In this document: positions 48,179 through 60,630 of the stretch, piece after piece | Numbering within the stretch: position 1 is the stretch's first letter | How the letters are laid out: each line of letters begins with the position of its first letter | Assembly: GCA_029962745.1 (NCBI GenBank) | Contig: CM057165.1 | Coordinates: 1,272,593 to 1,336,592, forward strand | Length of the DNA: 64,000 bases | DNA from: Echinometra lucunter | Lineage: Eukaryota > Echinodermata > Echinoidea > Camarodonta > Echinometridae | Direction of reading: 5' to 3' | Program-made: the position numbers and the translations under genes | Notes under the pieces: model-generated | Told to the model about the DNA's origin: nothing | Database searches by the model: none | Seen by the model: the letters and a program-made list of their open reading frames with translations, nothing else

Positions 48179-49778
48179 TTTTTTTGACTCATAAATTCAA
48201 ATAGGGCCGACACTGCCGAACAAGCGATTAGAAGACACTTTTGTAGCATCGTCGAAAGACTATGATTCAATATACCATAAGATCCTAAAAAAGCCAACTT
48301 GCCCTAAGATAACAAACCTTGTCATACCATGCATACGACAGGGTTATTTCTTAAATTGGGGGGGGGGGGGTCTTCTTTTTCTTTTCTCTCTTTTTTTTTT
48401 TCTTCTTCTTGATGACCGCATTGTTGTAATTCCATGCCGCTTGCATGCGTGCAGAATGTTGGATCATTTTCGTCTTCGTCCCTCTAGGGCCCTCTATATC
48501 AATTTGCGGACTCGTCAGTGCTGTCGCAGTCTCATCATTTTGGATTATAACACTGCAACGTCTGATCCTTGATCATGCCTCTTTGCTTGCCTTATAATAA
48601 CATTTTGGTTCATCAGAAGCCACATACGCCTACACCTTAAAGAAAGACATCATACCTCTGATGCTTCAAGACAACTTCTCACCCGAGGACTGGCTAGGTG
48701 CCCTCACAGGAATGAAGAAGTGGTACCCTATGTTTTCAGAAGATCTAATGGGCCAGAGCCTTCCTGATCTAGTCAAAGAGCTGGGTGATCGAGGAAAACG
48801 TCGTCAGGTCGTACCGGTGTTAGAGGAAGTTACAGGTAACCTTACAGGCTCTCCTTCTTATTGATGTACATGCAATATACAAACCTATTTCATTCTCCAG
48901 TTCTTACAGGTTTGAACTACTTTTTGGATGAAGTGTGAGGAATATTTGTTTTCTTTTCTTTTTTTCCTTTTAGTCGATACATTATCCTAAAAAAAGACGT
49001 CTCAGAATGTCTCAGATATATTCAAAGGCATAAAAAAGAACCTTACAACTCTTCTTGCAATAAACATGATAGTAGATGGTCAGGAATAGGAGATCAAATT
49101 AGTGAAGCAGATTCTGCAGCAAGATTCTGTGGTATGGACATATCTTAAAATGTAAACTCTGATTATTTTCCTATATCTAAAGGTACAAGCCCTCCCACTT
49201 CTGGTCAAAGGCAAAAGGATGAGAGAGCTGCAGCTGAAGCAGACTTCAGTGGACATGGTGGAGCAATGGAAGTACATGAGACAGCTGCAGATGAAGCAGA
49301 CTTCAGTGGACATGGTGGAGGAATGAAAGTACATGGCACAGCTGCAGATGAAGTAGGCTTCAGTGGACATGGGGGAGGAATGAAAGTACATGACGCAGCT
49401 GCAGATGAAGCAGACTTCAGTGGACATGGGGGAGGAATGAAAGTACATGACGCAGCTGCAGATGAAGTAGGCTACAGTGGACACAGTGAAGGAATTACAG
49501 GTGACAAACCAACAGACAAGGAAGACATGAAAAACTCTCGCTCAGAGAAATCAGTTGATGTCGATTCATGGGATGAAGAAGAAGCGGGCGAATGGCTGAG
49601 ATCGAATGGTATTGATACGAGCAAGGATGTCTTCAAGAAAGTGAATGGCACTCGCCTGATGCAAATCAAGAACCTTCTGAACCTTGCCCCAGAATTTTGC
49701 CTGAAATCTCTGAGGAAGGATCTAGGTCTTGACTTCTGGGATGTGCTCTCACTGGTAGATGCGTTAAAGAAAATCTGA
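45739..49778 (+). CDS. ARM-TIR-SAM protein, gene 3
   Basis: Five exons: 45739-46642, 47064-47351, 47912-48013, 48617-48835 and 49183-49778, giving 702 residues. Exons 2-4 have exactly the lengths of genes 1 and 2 (288, 102, 219). Start MNPEQPLTEEEHYT; the frame is open 16 codons upstream, but only this Met aligns with the paralogs. ARM-like region 1-301 (CCWRVPENRVICREYIDIL; GGIDVLEHILMEEE). TIR begins near residue 363 (HIMISYQHASRE), with GYDVWMDVDKM, VLVCMTRKFKESQHC and the putative catalytic Glu 432 (split codon). The hinge has about four 19-residue repeats. SAM-like 632-702. Intron 3 contains a decayed copy of exon 3. Function as for gene 2, inferred. Confidence 0.9.
48086..48224 (+). pseudogene. 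Decayed duplicate TIR exon 3 in intron 3 of gene 3
   Basis: The frame reads GVILEST, TQAVEGVSVIL, then a (TTC)n/poly(T) tract, then THKFK and RHCRT. It parallels the live exon (GDILDGMA, KAVQEASLVLVCMTRKFK, QHCRT). The ~70 bp after it resemble the start of gene 2's intron 3 (catgattcaatatac), so exon and intron duplicated together. Expansion of TTC has destroyed the core beta-strand codons. Confidence 0.8.
49230..49490 (+). repeat. 57-bp coding minisatellite in gene 3
   Basis: About four in-frame units of the same 19-residue hinge motif as gene 2 (FSGHGGGMKVHDAAADEA), followed by a degenerate unit (YSGHSEGITGDKPTD) leading into the SAM domain. Confidence 0.9.
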
Positions 49779-51082
49779 ACTTGATGAAAAGAAGCGTTAT
49801 TCACTCTAAACATTGCATGACCATAATGGAAGGCAGGGGCGGCACTGCAAGGGGCGCTCCCTATATTTTCAAGTGATCCCCCCCCAAAAAAAAAAAAAAA
49901 AAAAGAGAGAGAGAAAGAGGAGAAAGAGAAGAAAAGGAGAAAGAGGAAGAAAGAATAATATGGGAAAGAGAGGGCTTGGTCATGCAATAAACTCCTTCAT
50001 TTAAAACGTAAATAAGATTTGCCCATGGATCATCTCTCTCCCCCCCCCCCCCCCAATCCAAATACCCTGGGGCCGCCCCTGATGGAAGGGCATGATTAAC
50101 CATAATTGATAGACCATGTTTCCTTTGAGGGACATATGATGTGATCGCATATATGCACTATTGGGCTTATTAGTCTGAAAATGAAAGATCGCGTATTTGC
50201 GAATGTCATTTTTATTTGGATATGATAATATCATGTGCTCAATATTCATTTCAGCAATTTATTCACGTATTTTATTGATATTTATGAGTAATGATGAGGG
50301 AAAACATTTACTTTTTACAGGTGTATTATTCATGAAGCACGCACCATTCATTTGTTTTGGTTCAAGAGCCTTGAAACGTAAGAGCAGTGTTTGTCTCTAC
50401 AGGGCTTTACACTTGGCGCCATCTTATCTTATTGACTTGTTAACTCCGTCTGTATAAACCAGAAAGAATGCTACATTCCAGTGGCAAGTTCTTTGCTTCA
50501 TGTTCCACAAACCATGAAAAGACATACGGGGAAAGGTAATTTTCACACCCAGCCATTATTTTGAGGTACAAGTTGCCAAAACATTTAAAAATTATTGGAA
50601 CATATGACAGCTTCATTGGTACATTGATAACACATTTATTCACCACTCCCTAAAAAGTCAGAATTATTAACCAAGTGCACCTTTTCTGGTTAAATACTTC
50701 ATTTTTACTCAATTCTTTAAAACCAGAGTAATATCTATTGTAGGAAAATAAACTTAAGGGGAACTTCCTGGAAATTATTGAGGAAACCCCGATTTTCCGT
50801 AATAAATCAGGAAATATTAAATAAAAATATCCCCCGAATCAGGTTTTCCTAGTGGAATATAGGAAATCGTGGTTTCCTCAGTAATTTTCAGGAATTTCCC
50901 TTAAGTCTATTTTCTGAAAATGCAGAGACATAAAATTATGCCTAGTTATGCGCTATACAAGAATGTACAATTAGTAGTAGCAGTAGTAGTAGTAGTAGTT
51001 GTAGTAGGAGGAGGAGGAGGTCGGAGGAGGAGGAGGAGGAGGAGCAGTATTATTATAATTATCATCATCATCATCATCATCG

Positions 51083-51113
<31 letters not shown>

Positions 51114-51724
51114 TATCATCATCATTATCACCACATCATCATCACCATCATCATCATGATTATCATTACACCTATGAGGAAAATTAATATGTGTTTTCCC
51201 GTTCTATTTTTGACAGCGGACTTCTACCCTAAAATCACTGTTTTGAGAAATTTTTGAAAAATATAAATCATTAATCCTTGCATTTACATCATTTCAAAAT
51301 GTCAATTTAAGTTCATTTTTTTTCAAGGGAAGGGGGAGCCGCTTGCCCCCCCCCCCTCCCGTAGTGGTCATATTACATGTACTTTGTAGGGAAGATAGTT
51401 TTAATCTCTAGAGTCAATCTCTAACCCAACGAATTTGTATTACTAGTTAGTAAAGTAATTGATAATAACTTAGTACAAGTAGTAGGTTTAGTAACTTAGT
51501 AATATTGATTATCCTGCACAAAACATATTTTGAACACGTTTTCATGACGCTTTAAACTTAAAATAATTCCTTATTGCCGATTGATATAGTTGAATTTTTT
51601 TAAACCTAGTCTATGTCTGATTGTAAATTCTCATTTGTAACTATAATGTACTTATTATGTTTTTGTAACCCATGTACAATTCAACCTCTGGTTGAGATGC
51701 ATGAGATTTTTAATAAAGACCATG

Positions 51725-51756
<32 letters not shown>

Positions 51757-51905
51757 GGAACAGTCTTGGTTCTCTTAGGTTTTTTCAATGCTAAATTACC
51801 ATTCGAATGCAGATATTTTATCAAACTATATTCATTGCAATAATAATTGCTACCATTTTCTCATCTATCTCTATATAAGTGTAACTGTCCGACTGGTCTT
51901 CATTC
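49779..51905. repeat. 3' flank of gene 3, duplicate of 39377-41510
   Basis: Contains the second copies of the LINE relic (about 50330-50700), the foldback MITE (50742-50916), the trinucleotide microsatellite (50973-51165) and the tctatc array. It differs from copy 1 by scattered substitutions, microsatellite length and small indels. Confidence 0.85.
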
Positions 51906-52257
51906 ATCTAAAGCATCAATTACTTTGTGCAACAGATGGATCCTGGCCCTCTGGAAGCCCACATCCCATCCAGTTCTTAGACCGCGACTTAGGGTAATCT
52001 TTAGCGGCCGCCACCTTGCCATCGTTAAACCTCCAATCACTGGCATAGACAGGAATTTTCAACAGGGGGGGGGGGGGGTGGGGAGCCAAGGCGAGGGAGC
52101 GAATCGACCGAGCAGGGGAGGATTTGGGGGAGGGTTTGGGGGAGGGTTTGGGAGGGGGTATTCCCCCTCCTACGGTAGGGAGATTTCTGAAAATTCGTGC
52201 ATGAAAATAGCATTTTCTGCACACTAAAATTCAGTATTAGGGATAGCTTTTAATTAT

Positions 52258-53858
52258 TTGAAGCTATCTGATAGCTGTATCAAACCAATTGCTTTATATT
52301 GTTCTGAAGTTTGGATAATGGATATCATCAAGATTTTAAAAGGGAATATGGAAAAAAGATACAACTCTGTCACACCTGCAAAAATGCATGTAAAGTATTT
52401 AAAGAATATGCTCGAGCTGAACAGAGGAGCAGTTAACAGTGCTGTTCTATCGGAATTAAGACGTTACCCTTTATACATCTCAAGTTTGAAATTAATGATT
52501 GGCTTCTGGATACGTGGAAGCGTCGTGGTCTGGTGGTTCTGACTCTCGTCTTTCAATCAGAGGGTCGTGGGTTCGAATCCCAGCCATGGCGTTAATTTCC
52601 TTCAGCAAGAAATTCATCCACATCGTGCTGCACTCAACCCAGGTGAGGTGAATGGGTACCTGGCAGGAATTCATTCCTTGAAATGCTTGCGCGCTGTAAA
52701 CGGCTGCCGGGCTAAAGCCAGGGTAATAATATCCAAGTCCTTTGGAAGCGCATAGAGACGTTATATCATAATGTGATATGCGCTATACAAGAACTGTATA
52801 TTATTATTATTATTATTATTACATATCATAAATTCAAATGCTAACAGCCTAATCAATATTGCATATAACGCAAACATGTTGATTAAGAATGGGTTTTGCC
52901 AACAGCTAGAAGTATTTTTGAAAGACATCGGTTTTCATCATGTATGGGACAATCAAAATACATTCTCGAAACGACAGCTCATAAAATCTATTGGCAACAA
53001 ACACCAGGAAAGATATATCAGACATTGGAAGAGAACTCTAGATGAAAACAGTGAGGTGTATTGTAGCAAACTTAGAACCTATAAGGACCTAAAACATTCA
53101 CACGATTTTGAAAAATATCTGTTATTAGATGTAAATAAATCACACATTAAAGACTTTATAGAAATAAGAATTAGTAACAGTAAATTAATGATAGAACAGG
53201 GAAGACACAAAAACTTGGAAATAAATAAACGCTTATGTCCCATGTGCCACATAGATGTAGAAACAGAATTTCATTTTATTATGTGCTGCCCATACCTTAA
53301 ACAAGAAAGAGAAACCCTATTCCAAAACATAAACAATGTAGTGCCCACCTTTAAGGATAAAAACGAACACGAAAAATTCATATATTTACTAAAATCTAAC
53401 GACTATGATATAACAAAAATATGTGTATCCTCCATTAGTAATATGTATAGGGAAAGATTGAGCAGGTTGGACCATAATATTTAGACTTTTTGATTTTTGT
53501 TGTATTTCTTTTTCAGAATAAGGGAGGAATACGGCAGGAGCCGCACGTGTTTATGTATATATATTATGTCTTGCAGTTATAGAAAATACACCACGATTAT
53601 ATTATTTTTGTACACTTGTACACTTTTTTTTTGGGGGGGGGTTGTTTTTGTTTGATTTTGGTTCCACTTATTCAATGAGTTTGCCGAATATGTATACTTT
53701 TGCCTCAATTATGTATATGATTATGTATATCCTTTGTTTGTTTTGCATCAATTATGTATATGATTATGTATATCCTTTGTTTGTTTTGCATTGTTCATAT
53801 TGATGATAATCCAAAATTGTGGATTGAATATCAATAGAATTTGATTTGATTTGATTTA
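52258..53858 (+). mobile_element. 5'-truncated LINE fragment
   Basis: The reading frames carry the C-terminal part of a non-LTR ORF2. LCPMCHIDVETEFHFIMCCP (a Cys/His motif typical of the RT tail) lies within 52876-53484. The 3' tail is (TTGAT)n. A 7-bp duplication TAATTAT flanks it (52251-52257, 53859-53865). Copy 1 of the host element (42285-42305) shows the empty site. It belongs to a different LINE family from the one at 56162-60926. Confidence 0.85.
52507..52822 (+). mobile_element. tRNA-derived SINE nested in the LINE fragment
   Basis: The head has an A-box-like tggtctggtggttctgact and a B-box gggttcgaatccc. A body about 200 bp long follows, and an (ATT)n tail. It separates two parts of the LINE frame (LMIGFWI and the later SLINIAYNANML), so it inserted into the LINE. 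The acceptor arms do not pair; it is not a functional tRNA. Confidence 0.8.
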
Positions 53859-55569
53859 TAATTATGAGAAATGGCATATGGGGGGTGGTGGGAGGGGATC
53901 TCCACTCCCACGGTAGGGAGATTTTTGAAAATTCGTGCAAAATTCAAATTCAAATTCAAATTGATTGCATGGAAATGGCATTTTCTGCATTCTAAAGTTC
54001 AGTATTATGGATAACTTATATGAAAAGTGGCATATAGGGGGTGTGAGAGGGGTACCCTCCTCCACGGTAGGGAGATTTTTTGAAAATTCATGAGTGAAAA
54101 TGGCATTTTCTGCACACTAAAATTCAGTATTAGGGATAACTTATGTTAGAAGTGGCATATAGGGGGGCCAAGGCGAGGGAGCGAAGGGACCGAGCGAGGG
54201 AGGGTGTGGGAGGGGGTATCCCCCCTCCCACGGTAGGGAGATCTTTTTGAAAATTCGTGCACACTAAAATTCAGTATTAGGGGTAACGTGTGAGAAGTGG
54301 CATATAGGGGGAGGGGAGGTCCCCCCCCCCCTCCCACGATAGGGAGATTTTTGAAAGTTAGTGTATGAAAACGGCATTTTCTGCACACTAAAACTGAGTG
54401 TTATTGATAACTTATATGAGAAGTGGCATATAGGGGGAGGGTGTGGAGGGGGTGCCCCTCCCCCTCCCACGTTAGGGAGGGGAGATTTTTGAAAATTTGT
54501 GAATGAAAATGGCATTTTCTGCACACTGAAATTCAGTATTAGGGATAACTTATGTGAGAAGTGGCATATAGGGGGCCAAGGCGAGAGAGTGAAGCGACCG
54601 AGCGGGGGGTAGGTGTGGGAGGGGGGTATTCCCTTCCCCCCCCCTTCCCCGGTAGGGAAATCTTTTTGAAATTTCGTGCACACTAAAATTCAGTATTAGG
54701 GGGTAACTTATGTGAGAAGTGGCATATAGGGGGAGGGTGTAGGAGGGGGTCCCCCTCCAACGGTAGGGAGATTTTTGAATTTTTTTTACATGAAAATGGC
54801 ATTTTCTGCACGCTTAAATCCAATATTAGGGGTAACTAATATGAGAAGTGGTATATTTACTTTTAATTTCATTTCACAGGGTAGGGGTAGGGTAAGTTAT
54901 GTGAAGTGGACTCGAAAGTTTTTTATATCAATTATTTTTAAATTTTTTATATTCATTTTGGTTTTTTGCTCGCCGATTAACAAGGGGGCCATGTCCCTCC
55001 CCCCTTAGCTACGCCAGTGCCTCCAATACTTATTCCTGAAGAAGTACGTCTTGCCGTTCCTCCACTTCAAGGCAGCATCCAGCATGCTTGGTATTCCTCT
55101 CCAGTGCTTGCTGATATACCTGGACTCGAAAGAGCGAGTGCCTTTGAAGATATAGATCCTGCCGTCGTCACCGCAATTTACAGCAGCATCAGGCACAGCA
55201 GGGAAACCATTCGGCTTTGGACGTGGAAAGCCTGCTTCAAGCTGCTTCCCGTAATAGCGCCATATTTTCTTGCCTAAATAATAAATAGGAAAAGACTGAA
55301 CATTCTACGTAGTCCGACAACATCACTGGAGTTTATCAGTTTATATTCTTCCATTCTTTCTGAAATATTTGATGTAAATTCATGTGTAATGTACCAAACA
55401 TCATATACTGCTCCTGACACAGCCTTCTTCTTCTTCTTCTTCTTCTGCTCCTTTTCTTCCCTTTTTATAGTACAGTCAAAATATGAAAGAACCCAGAACT
55501 AATTGCAACAGAAACGATTCCACTTGCATATAATCTGGAATAGCCATAAAAACAACTTACTAAAAATTA

Positions 55570-56161
55570 ACAAAAATTGAAGTGGTGGATCAATGCCTAA
55601 TTTGCATAAATTCAAAATGGCCGCCATATCAGACTTTAGTAGACATAACATGGTGAGACACGTAGAACCTATTTTAGCCTATATCTCTAGATATGAGACA
55701 CGTAGAGATCTAATTTTAGTGTCTTTACTTATGTTTTCGGCGTCAAGAAACATGATTATGGCATTATTACCAGCTTACAACTACTCCTTAACACCTAATT
55801 TGCATAAATTTGCATAAAATTAGTCTTTTTAAAAATTCAAAAAGGCTCCCAAGTTGCATTTTAAAAACTAAATCTCATCTGATACTCATGGAAAGTTAAT
55901 TTCAATGTCCTTATATCCATCGTTTGGGGATAAAGAAGATCTATAAGCATTACTAGCAAGTTATACCTATCCACTGACTCTTAATTTGCATAAATTTACA
56001 TACAATTAACCCCTTTCCACATCTAAATGGCGGCCATTTCAGACCACATTAAACACGCAGAACATACTTTAGCCTATATCTTTACGTCCTAGACACGTAG
56101 AAAGCTAATCTTAGTGTCTTTACCTATGTTTCTGGGGTCAAGGAACATGATTATGGCATTA
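55570..56161. repeat. ~185-bp tandem repeat with octamer-like motifs, left part
   Basis: Units contain cctaatttgcataaatttgc, a ttcaaaatggccgcc tract, tatctctagatatgagacac and catgattatggcatta. The array continues at 60927-61745 on the far side of the LINE. ATTTGCAT (an octamer core) occurs once or twice per unit. Non-coding. Confidence 0.8.
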
Positions 56162-56640
56162 ATCATTATTAAAAAAAACCGGATCCTTGTGTGTTGAATC
56201 TCTAGTGTGTGTTGAATCTCTCTTTATTTTCGATATTTTCAACTGAATTTTGGACTTAATTCGCCCCATTGATATATGGATTGTGAGTATCACCTTTGTG
56301 AGTTTGACTTTTATTAACCATGTAACATTTTCCTTTCATCATTGGAGTGTAAACCAGGAAAAATCATGTGGAAGCAAAACCTTCTGATCTGTTGAATTTG
56401 ATCTACAGTCCCATGTATATGATCTAGTGATGTTCCAGTAAACTTTATCCCTTCTTGTTTGTCCTGAAGGTGATCTTCAAGTTCATTGCTCTTTTCCTCA
56501 TTTGAATATCACCACTTGCGTGTAATAGCCATTGTTATTATTATCTGTGCTGAACAAGATTAGTTGAGAGTGAAAGCCTAATAGTGTATTCATCCCAACA
56601 CCTTGTTGAATAGAAAGTACTACGGGCTTTATTCTGAACA

Positions 56641-57395
56641 ATGGCTGGTCCAGCTCCTGCTCCAGGCTCAATGAATACCAGACAAACAGCAGCTGTAACA
56701 TGCCAAGTGATTAAAGACCTATTACAAAATGAAGAGTTCCTTAAGATTCTTGACTCGGCTGTCAGTAGAGCTGTGGATAAAAAAATGTCAGAGTTAATTG
56801 AACGCTTGGACAAACTGCAGAGCTCCATCTACGACCTGCAAATGGAAATGGATTCCAAGAATAGAGAGATTCAGAATCTAACAATAGTCACCACAACACA
56901 AAAATCCCAAATCGAAATGCTTGATCGAAGTGTTAACAGTCTAGAGCAATATTCTCGTAGGTCATGTATCCGAATCCTAGGTAAAAATGAAACACAAGGA
57001 GAAAACACAGACAACATTGTTTCAGACATCTGTCAGTCAAAGCTAGGAATTCAGATTGATGTAACCAGAGATATTGACAGATCGCACCGTACAGGAAGAG
57101 CAAGGCCCCAGTCCTCAGATCATCCGCTGTCTCCGCGTCCAATAATCGTGAAACTTACTTCATATAGGAAAAGGAAAGAAATACTCCAAAAGAGAAGGCT
57201 TCTGAAGGGGTCCGGCATCATCATCGTGGAGGATCTTACTGTGAGAAATCAGAAACTGTTGAAAAAAAACACGTGAACACAGTAAAGTTGTGCAGTGCTG
57301 GTCATCCGATGGTCGCATCATCGCCCTGCTACCAGCCCAAGGAGGGAAGACCATGACTAAGCTGATTACCTGTGAAGAAGATTTGAATAAACTAT
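56641..57395 (+). CDS. LINE ORF1 protein (coiled-coil nucleic-acid-binding), frameshifted near the end
   Basis: Starts MAGPAPAPGSMNTRQTAAV. A long coiled coil (about residues 40-105) precedes an RRM-like ORF1 segment (RSCIRILGKNE, DIDRSHRTGR, RPIIVKLTSYRKRKEIL). The main frame stops at 57276 in an A-run (gttgaaaaaaaacacg). Without one A, the frame continues as HSKVVQCWSSDGRIIALLPA and ends near 57395. This is the retrotransposon's RNA-binding particle protein. The single homopolymer indel may be a sequencing error. Confidence 0.8.
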
Positions 57396-57628
57396 AAATT
57401 TGAAACAAACAGAACACGAACAGAACAATACAAAAAGAAATGCATGTAATAAACATTTGTCTTCACTTCTTAAATGAATTATTATGTGGGTAATACCACA
57501 CCGAACATATCTTTTACCCCGGTGAACTCCATGCATGTTTTAATGATATTGCCTTTTTTCACATTCTTATGTACTTTTATGAATATTGATGTTTTTTTTA
57601 TTTATTTTTTTTTGTTTGTTGTTGTTAA

Positions 57629-60600
57629 ATGTCTACGTGTTATTTTTTTAGAGAATGCCTAAACAATTGCAACCATGACTTAAACATCTTGCATGAATTT
57701 CTATCGCTTGATAATTTTGAATTTTCTCCTTGTAAGAAATATTTCTCTCCTGATGAGTTTAACACATATATTGAGAGTAGAGCAAAATCTACAAATCCCT
57801 TTTCATGTATCCACTTGAATTCAAGAAGTCTACTCAATAATTTTGATAATATAATTTTATTTTTAAACAGTGTGAAACTTAAACCTACAGTAATTTGTGT
57901 CACGGAAACCTGGTTCCGGGAGCACACTATACACCCTTTGTGTAATATAGATGGATATAGTTTTGAAGGTGTTAGCCGTTTATCAAGAAGAGGGGGAGGA
58001 GTTGGAATTTTTGTAAATAATAGTGTGCAATACATAAGACGCTCCGACTTAGAACACAATGATAGTTGTATCGAAAGTGTATTTGTGGAAATCGTCAATA
58101 ATAATTCTGGTATTATTGTTGGTTCAATCTATAGGCCCCCAGATCAGTCAATTGATGATTTTTTTGAGAGATGCTCAAATGTTTTAAGTATTGTAAATAA
58201 TGAAAATAAAATAGTTTATTTATTAGGTGATTACAGTATCAATTTATTAAATGTGGGTAAAGTGCAATATGTTGATAATTTCATTAATTTATTATTATCA
58301 CATCATATGTATCCATTGATTGACCATCCTACCAGAATCACGGATGACACAATCTCTTTACTTGATAATATAATCACCAATGATATACATGCAGACAAAG
58401 TTGAATCGGGAATACTAATAACTGACATCAGTGATCATTTACCTGTATACTCTATTAGCTGGAACGACATCAACACAGAGCAAAATTTGGATAAACCGCT
58501 TCGAATAATCAATGACAATAGTATTAAGTGTTTTTTAAGATCTCTTCTAATGGTCAATTGGTCTTGCCACAATAATAATCCAAATGCAAATTACGTGCAA
58601 TTTTTAGGTAAGTTTTTAAATGTATATAATTCATGTTTCCCCTTGGAATATTTGAAGAAAAAACCTAAAAAGAATAAACCATGGATTAATTTTGATATTC
58701 GAAAGTTGTCAAAGAAAAAATGTCGTTTATATCGACTTTATCTAAAAAATCCATCACCATATCGAAAAGAAGTGTACAGAAAATGTAGAAATAAAGTCAG
58801 TAATATGATTAAAGAAGCTAAAAAACATTATTTCTTGGAAAGTTTTGCAAATTCCAAAGGAAATATGAAAAAAACTTGGAATACTGTTAATTGTGCAATG
58901 GGTCGTGCAAATAAAAAGTGCAATATTGATTTTTTGAAATGTAATAATCAAGTATTATATGATACCTCTGATATTTGTAATGTATTCAATGAATATTTTA
59001 TCAATATTGTAACTGAAATGAATTTTCCTGTTGATCAGGGTAATAATTTAAATTTGAACTTTTGTAGATATTTGGATAGAAATCCAAGGACTTGTTTTTT
59101 CAAACCAATCACTTGTACTGAGATAATTGATATTGTGTCAAACATAAAAAGTGATTGCAGTCCTGGGTATGATGATATAAGTATCAAGGTTATAAAAAAT
59201 CAATACATATTATATGTCAACCCCTTTGTGCAATATTCAATCAATGTTTAGATCTCGGTATATTTCCCGATGAATTAAAGATTGCTCGTGTTGTTCCTGT
59301 ATATAAAAATGGTCCAAGTGAAAACGTTTCAAATTACAGACCCATATCAGTCTTGCCAATTTTTTCTAAGATTTTAGAAAAGTGTATATATAATAGATTA
59401 TTTGATTTTATTAACAAGTGCAATATATTATCTCTCCATCAATACGGTTTTCGTGCTGGTCATTCAACATCTTCGGCTCTTATTGATTTTGTCCATACTG
59501 TTACCAACGCACTTGATGATAAGAAATATTTGATAGCAATGTTTTTAGATTTGAAAAAGGCTTTCGATACAGTTGATCACGCTATTTTATTGAAAAAACT
59601 CGAATTGTATGGCATAAGAGGTAATGTACTTAAATTATTTAAAAGTTATCTATCTAACAGAAAACAATATGTTGAAATATCCAAATGCAAATCACAGCTT
59701 CAGATTATCTCATGTGGGGTTCCTCAAGGTTCTATTTTAGGACCGCTGTTGTTTCTCCTCTTTATTAATGATCTTAGTAAAGTATCCAACTTGTTACATT
59801 GTATTATGTTTGCTGACGACACTAGTCTGTTTTTATCTCACACAAACTATCATGTTTTACACAATTTATTCAATTCTGAACTTGAATTAATATCTGAGTG
59901 GTTTTATGCAAACAGAATGATAATTAATCTTGCCAAAACCAATTATATGATATTTAGTAATTCATGTTTACCAGATAGTCTTTCAATTAGAATGTGCAAT
60001 ACAGATATTAAGTGTGTATCGTCAGTAAAATTTTTAGGAATAACAATAGATAATAAGTTTACATGGAAAAATCATATTGATAATCTGTGCAATAAGCTTG
60101 CCAAAAATATAGGGATTATGTATAGATTAAGATCATTTCCCAAGGAGATATTAAAACTGATGTATTATACTATTATATATCCATACCTCAATTATGGTAT
60201 TCTAGCCTGGGGAAGTGCAAGTAGCATTCACATTTATAGATTATATATTTTACAAAAACGTGCAATAAGAATTATGTCTCATGCTCCTTATCTTGCCCAT
60301 ACGAATCCTCTATTTGTCGAATTGAATGTATTAAAATTCTGTGATATTCATGCATTTCAAATTCTTATATTTATGTATTTATGTAACAATAACCTCTTGC
60401 CAGATTATATCAAAACATTTTTTAAGTTCAATAGTGATTTCCATGGATACAACATAAGAAATGCAAAGGATTTTCATCTACCTAAGCCAAGACTCTCATC
60501 TTTTAAAAACTCTATTTTATATCAAGGACCACAACTCTGGAATTCTGTTTCTGTAGATATCAGGCAATCAGTTTCATTAAATGTTTTTAAGTCAAAATCA

Positions 60601-60630
60601 AGGCAAATTATTTTAAATAGTTATTCATAA
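57629..60630 (+). CDS. LINE ORF2: endonuclease plus reverse transcriptase, one frameshift
   Basis: The first part (to 59251) begins in the window with an apurinic-type endonuclease domain: IHLNSRSLLNNFDNI, VTETWFREH, GGGVGIFVNN, GSIYRPPDQS and a SDHLPVY motif. The RT follows in the next frame (to 60630): NYRPISVLPIFSKILEKCIY, HQYGFRAGHSTSSAL, FLDLKKAFDTVDHAIL, GVPQGSILGPLLFLLFINDL, MFADDTSLF and the C-terminal GPQLWNSVSVDIRQS. The catalytic FADD is intact. The frames join at an A-run near 59195 (gttataaaaaatcaa), where one A appears lost. Otherwise the protein looks intact. The start codon is uncertain. Confidence 0.88.

Larger units (their letters stand above)
52038..55019. mobile_element. 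hAT-like element in the hemopexin exon, copy 2, with nested LINE and SINE
   Basis: Its termini and target duplication match copy 1. The ~150-bp internal tandem units continue at 53866-54900. One internal stretch is displaced by the LINE fragment 52258-53858. Confidence 0.85.
51916..55273 (-). pseudogene. Hemopexin-domain exon, copy 2, interrupted
   Basis: The same stranded hemopexin exon as copy 1: 55273-55020 encodes DAAVNCGDDGRIYIFKG and KTYFFRNKYW, and 52037-51916 encodes WRFNDGKVAAAKDYPKSRSK and NWMGCG. The interruption is the same hAT-like element with the same CCTCCAAT duplication (52030-52037, 55020-55027), here enlarged by a LINE fragment. Confidence 0.85.

Noticed and set aside
52507..52600. 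tRNA gene
   Set aside because: The A and B boxes are good, but the acceptor stem does not pair and a SINE body with an (ATT)n tail follows.
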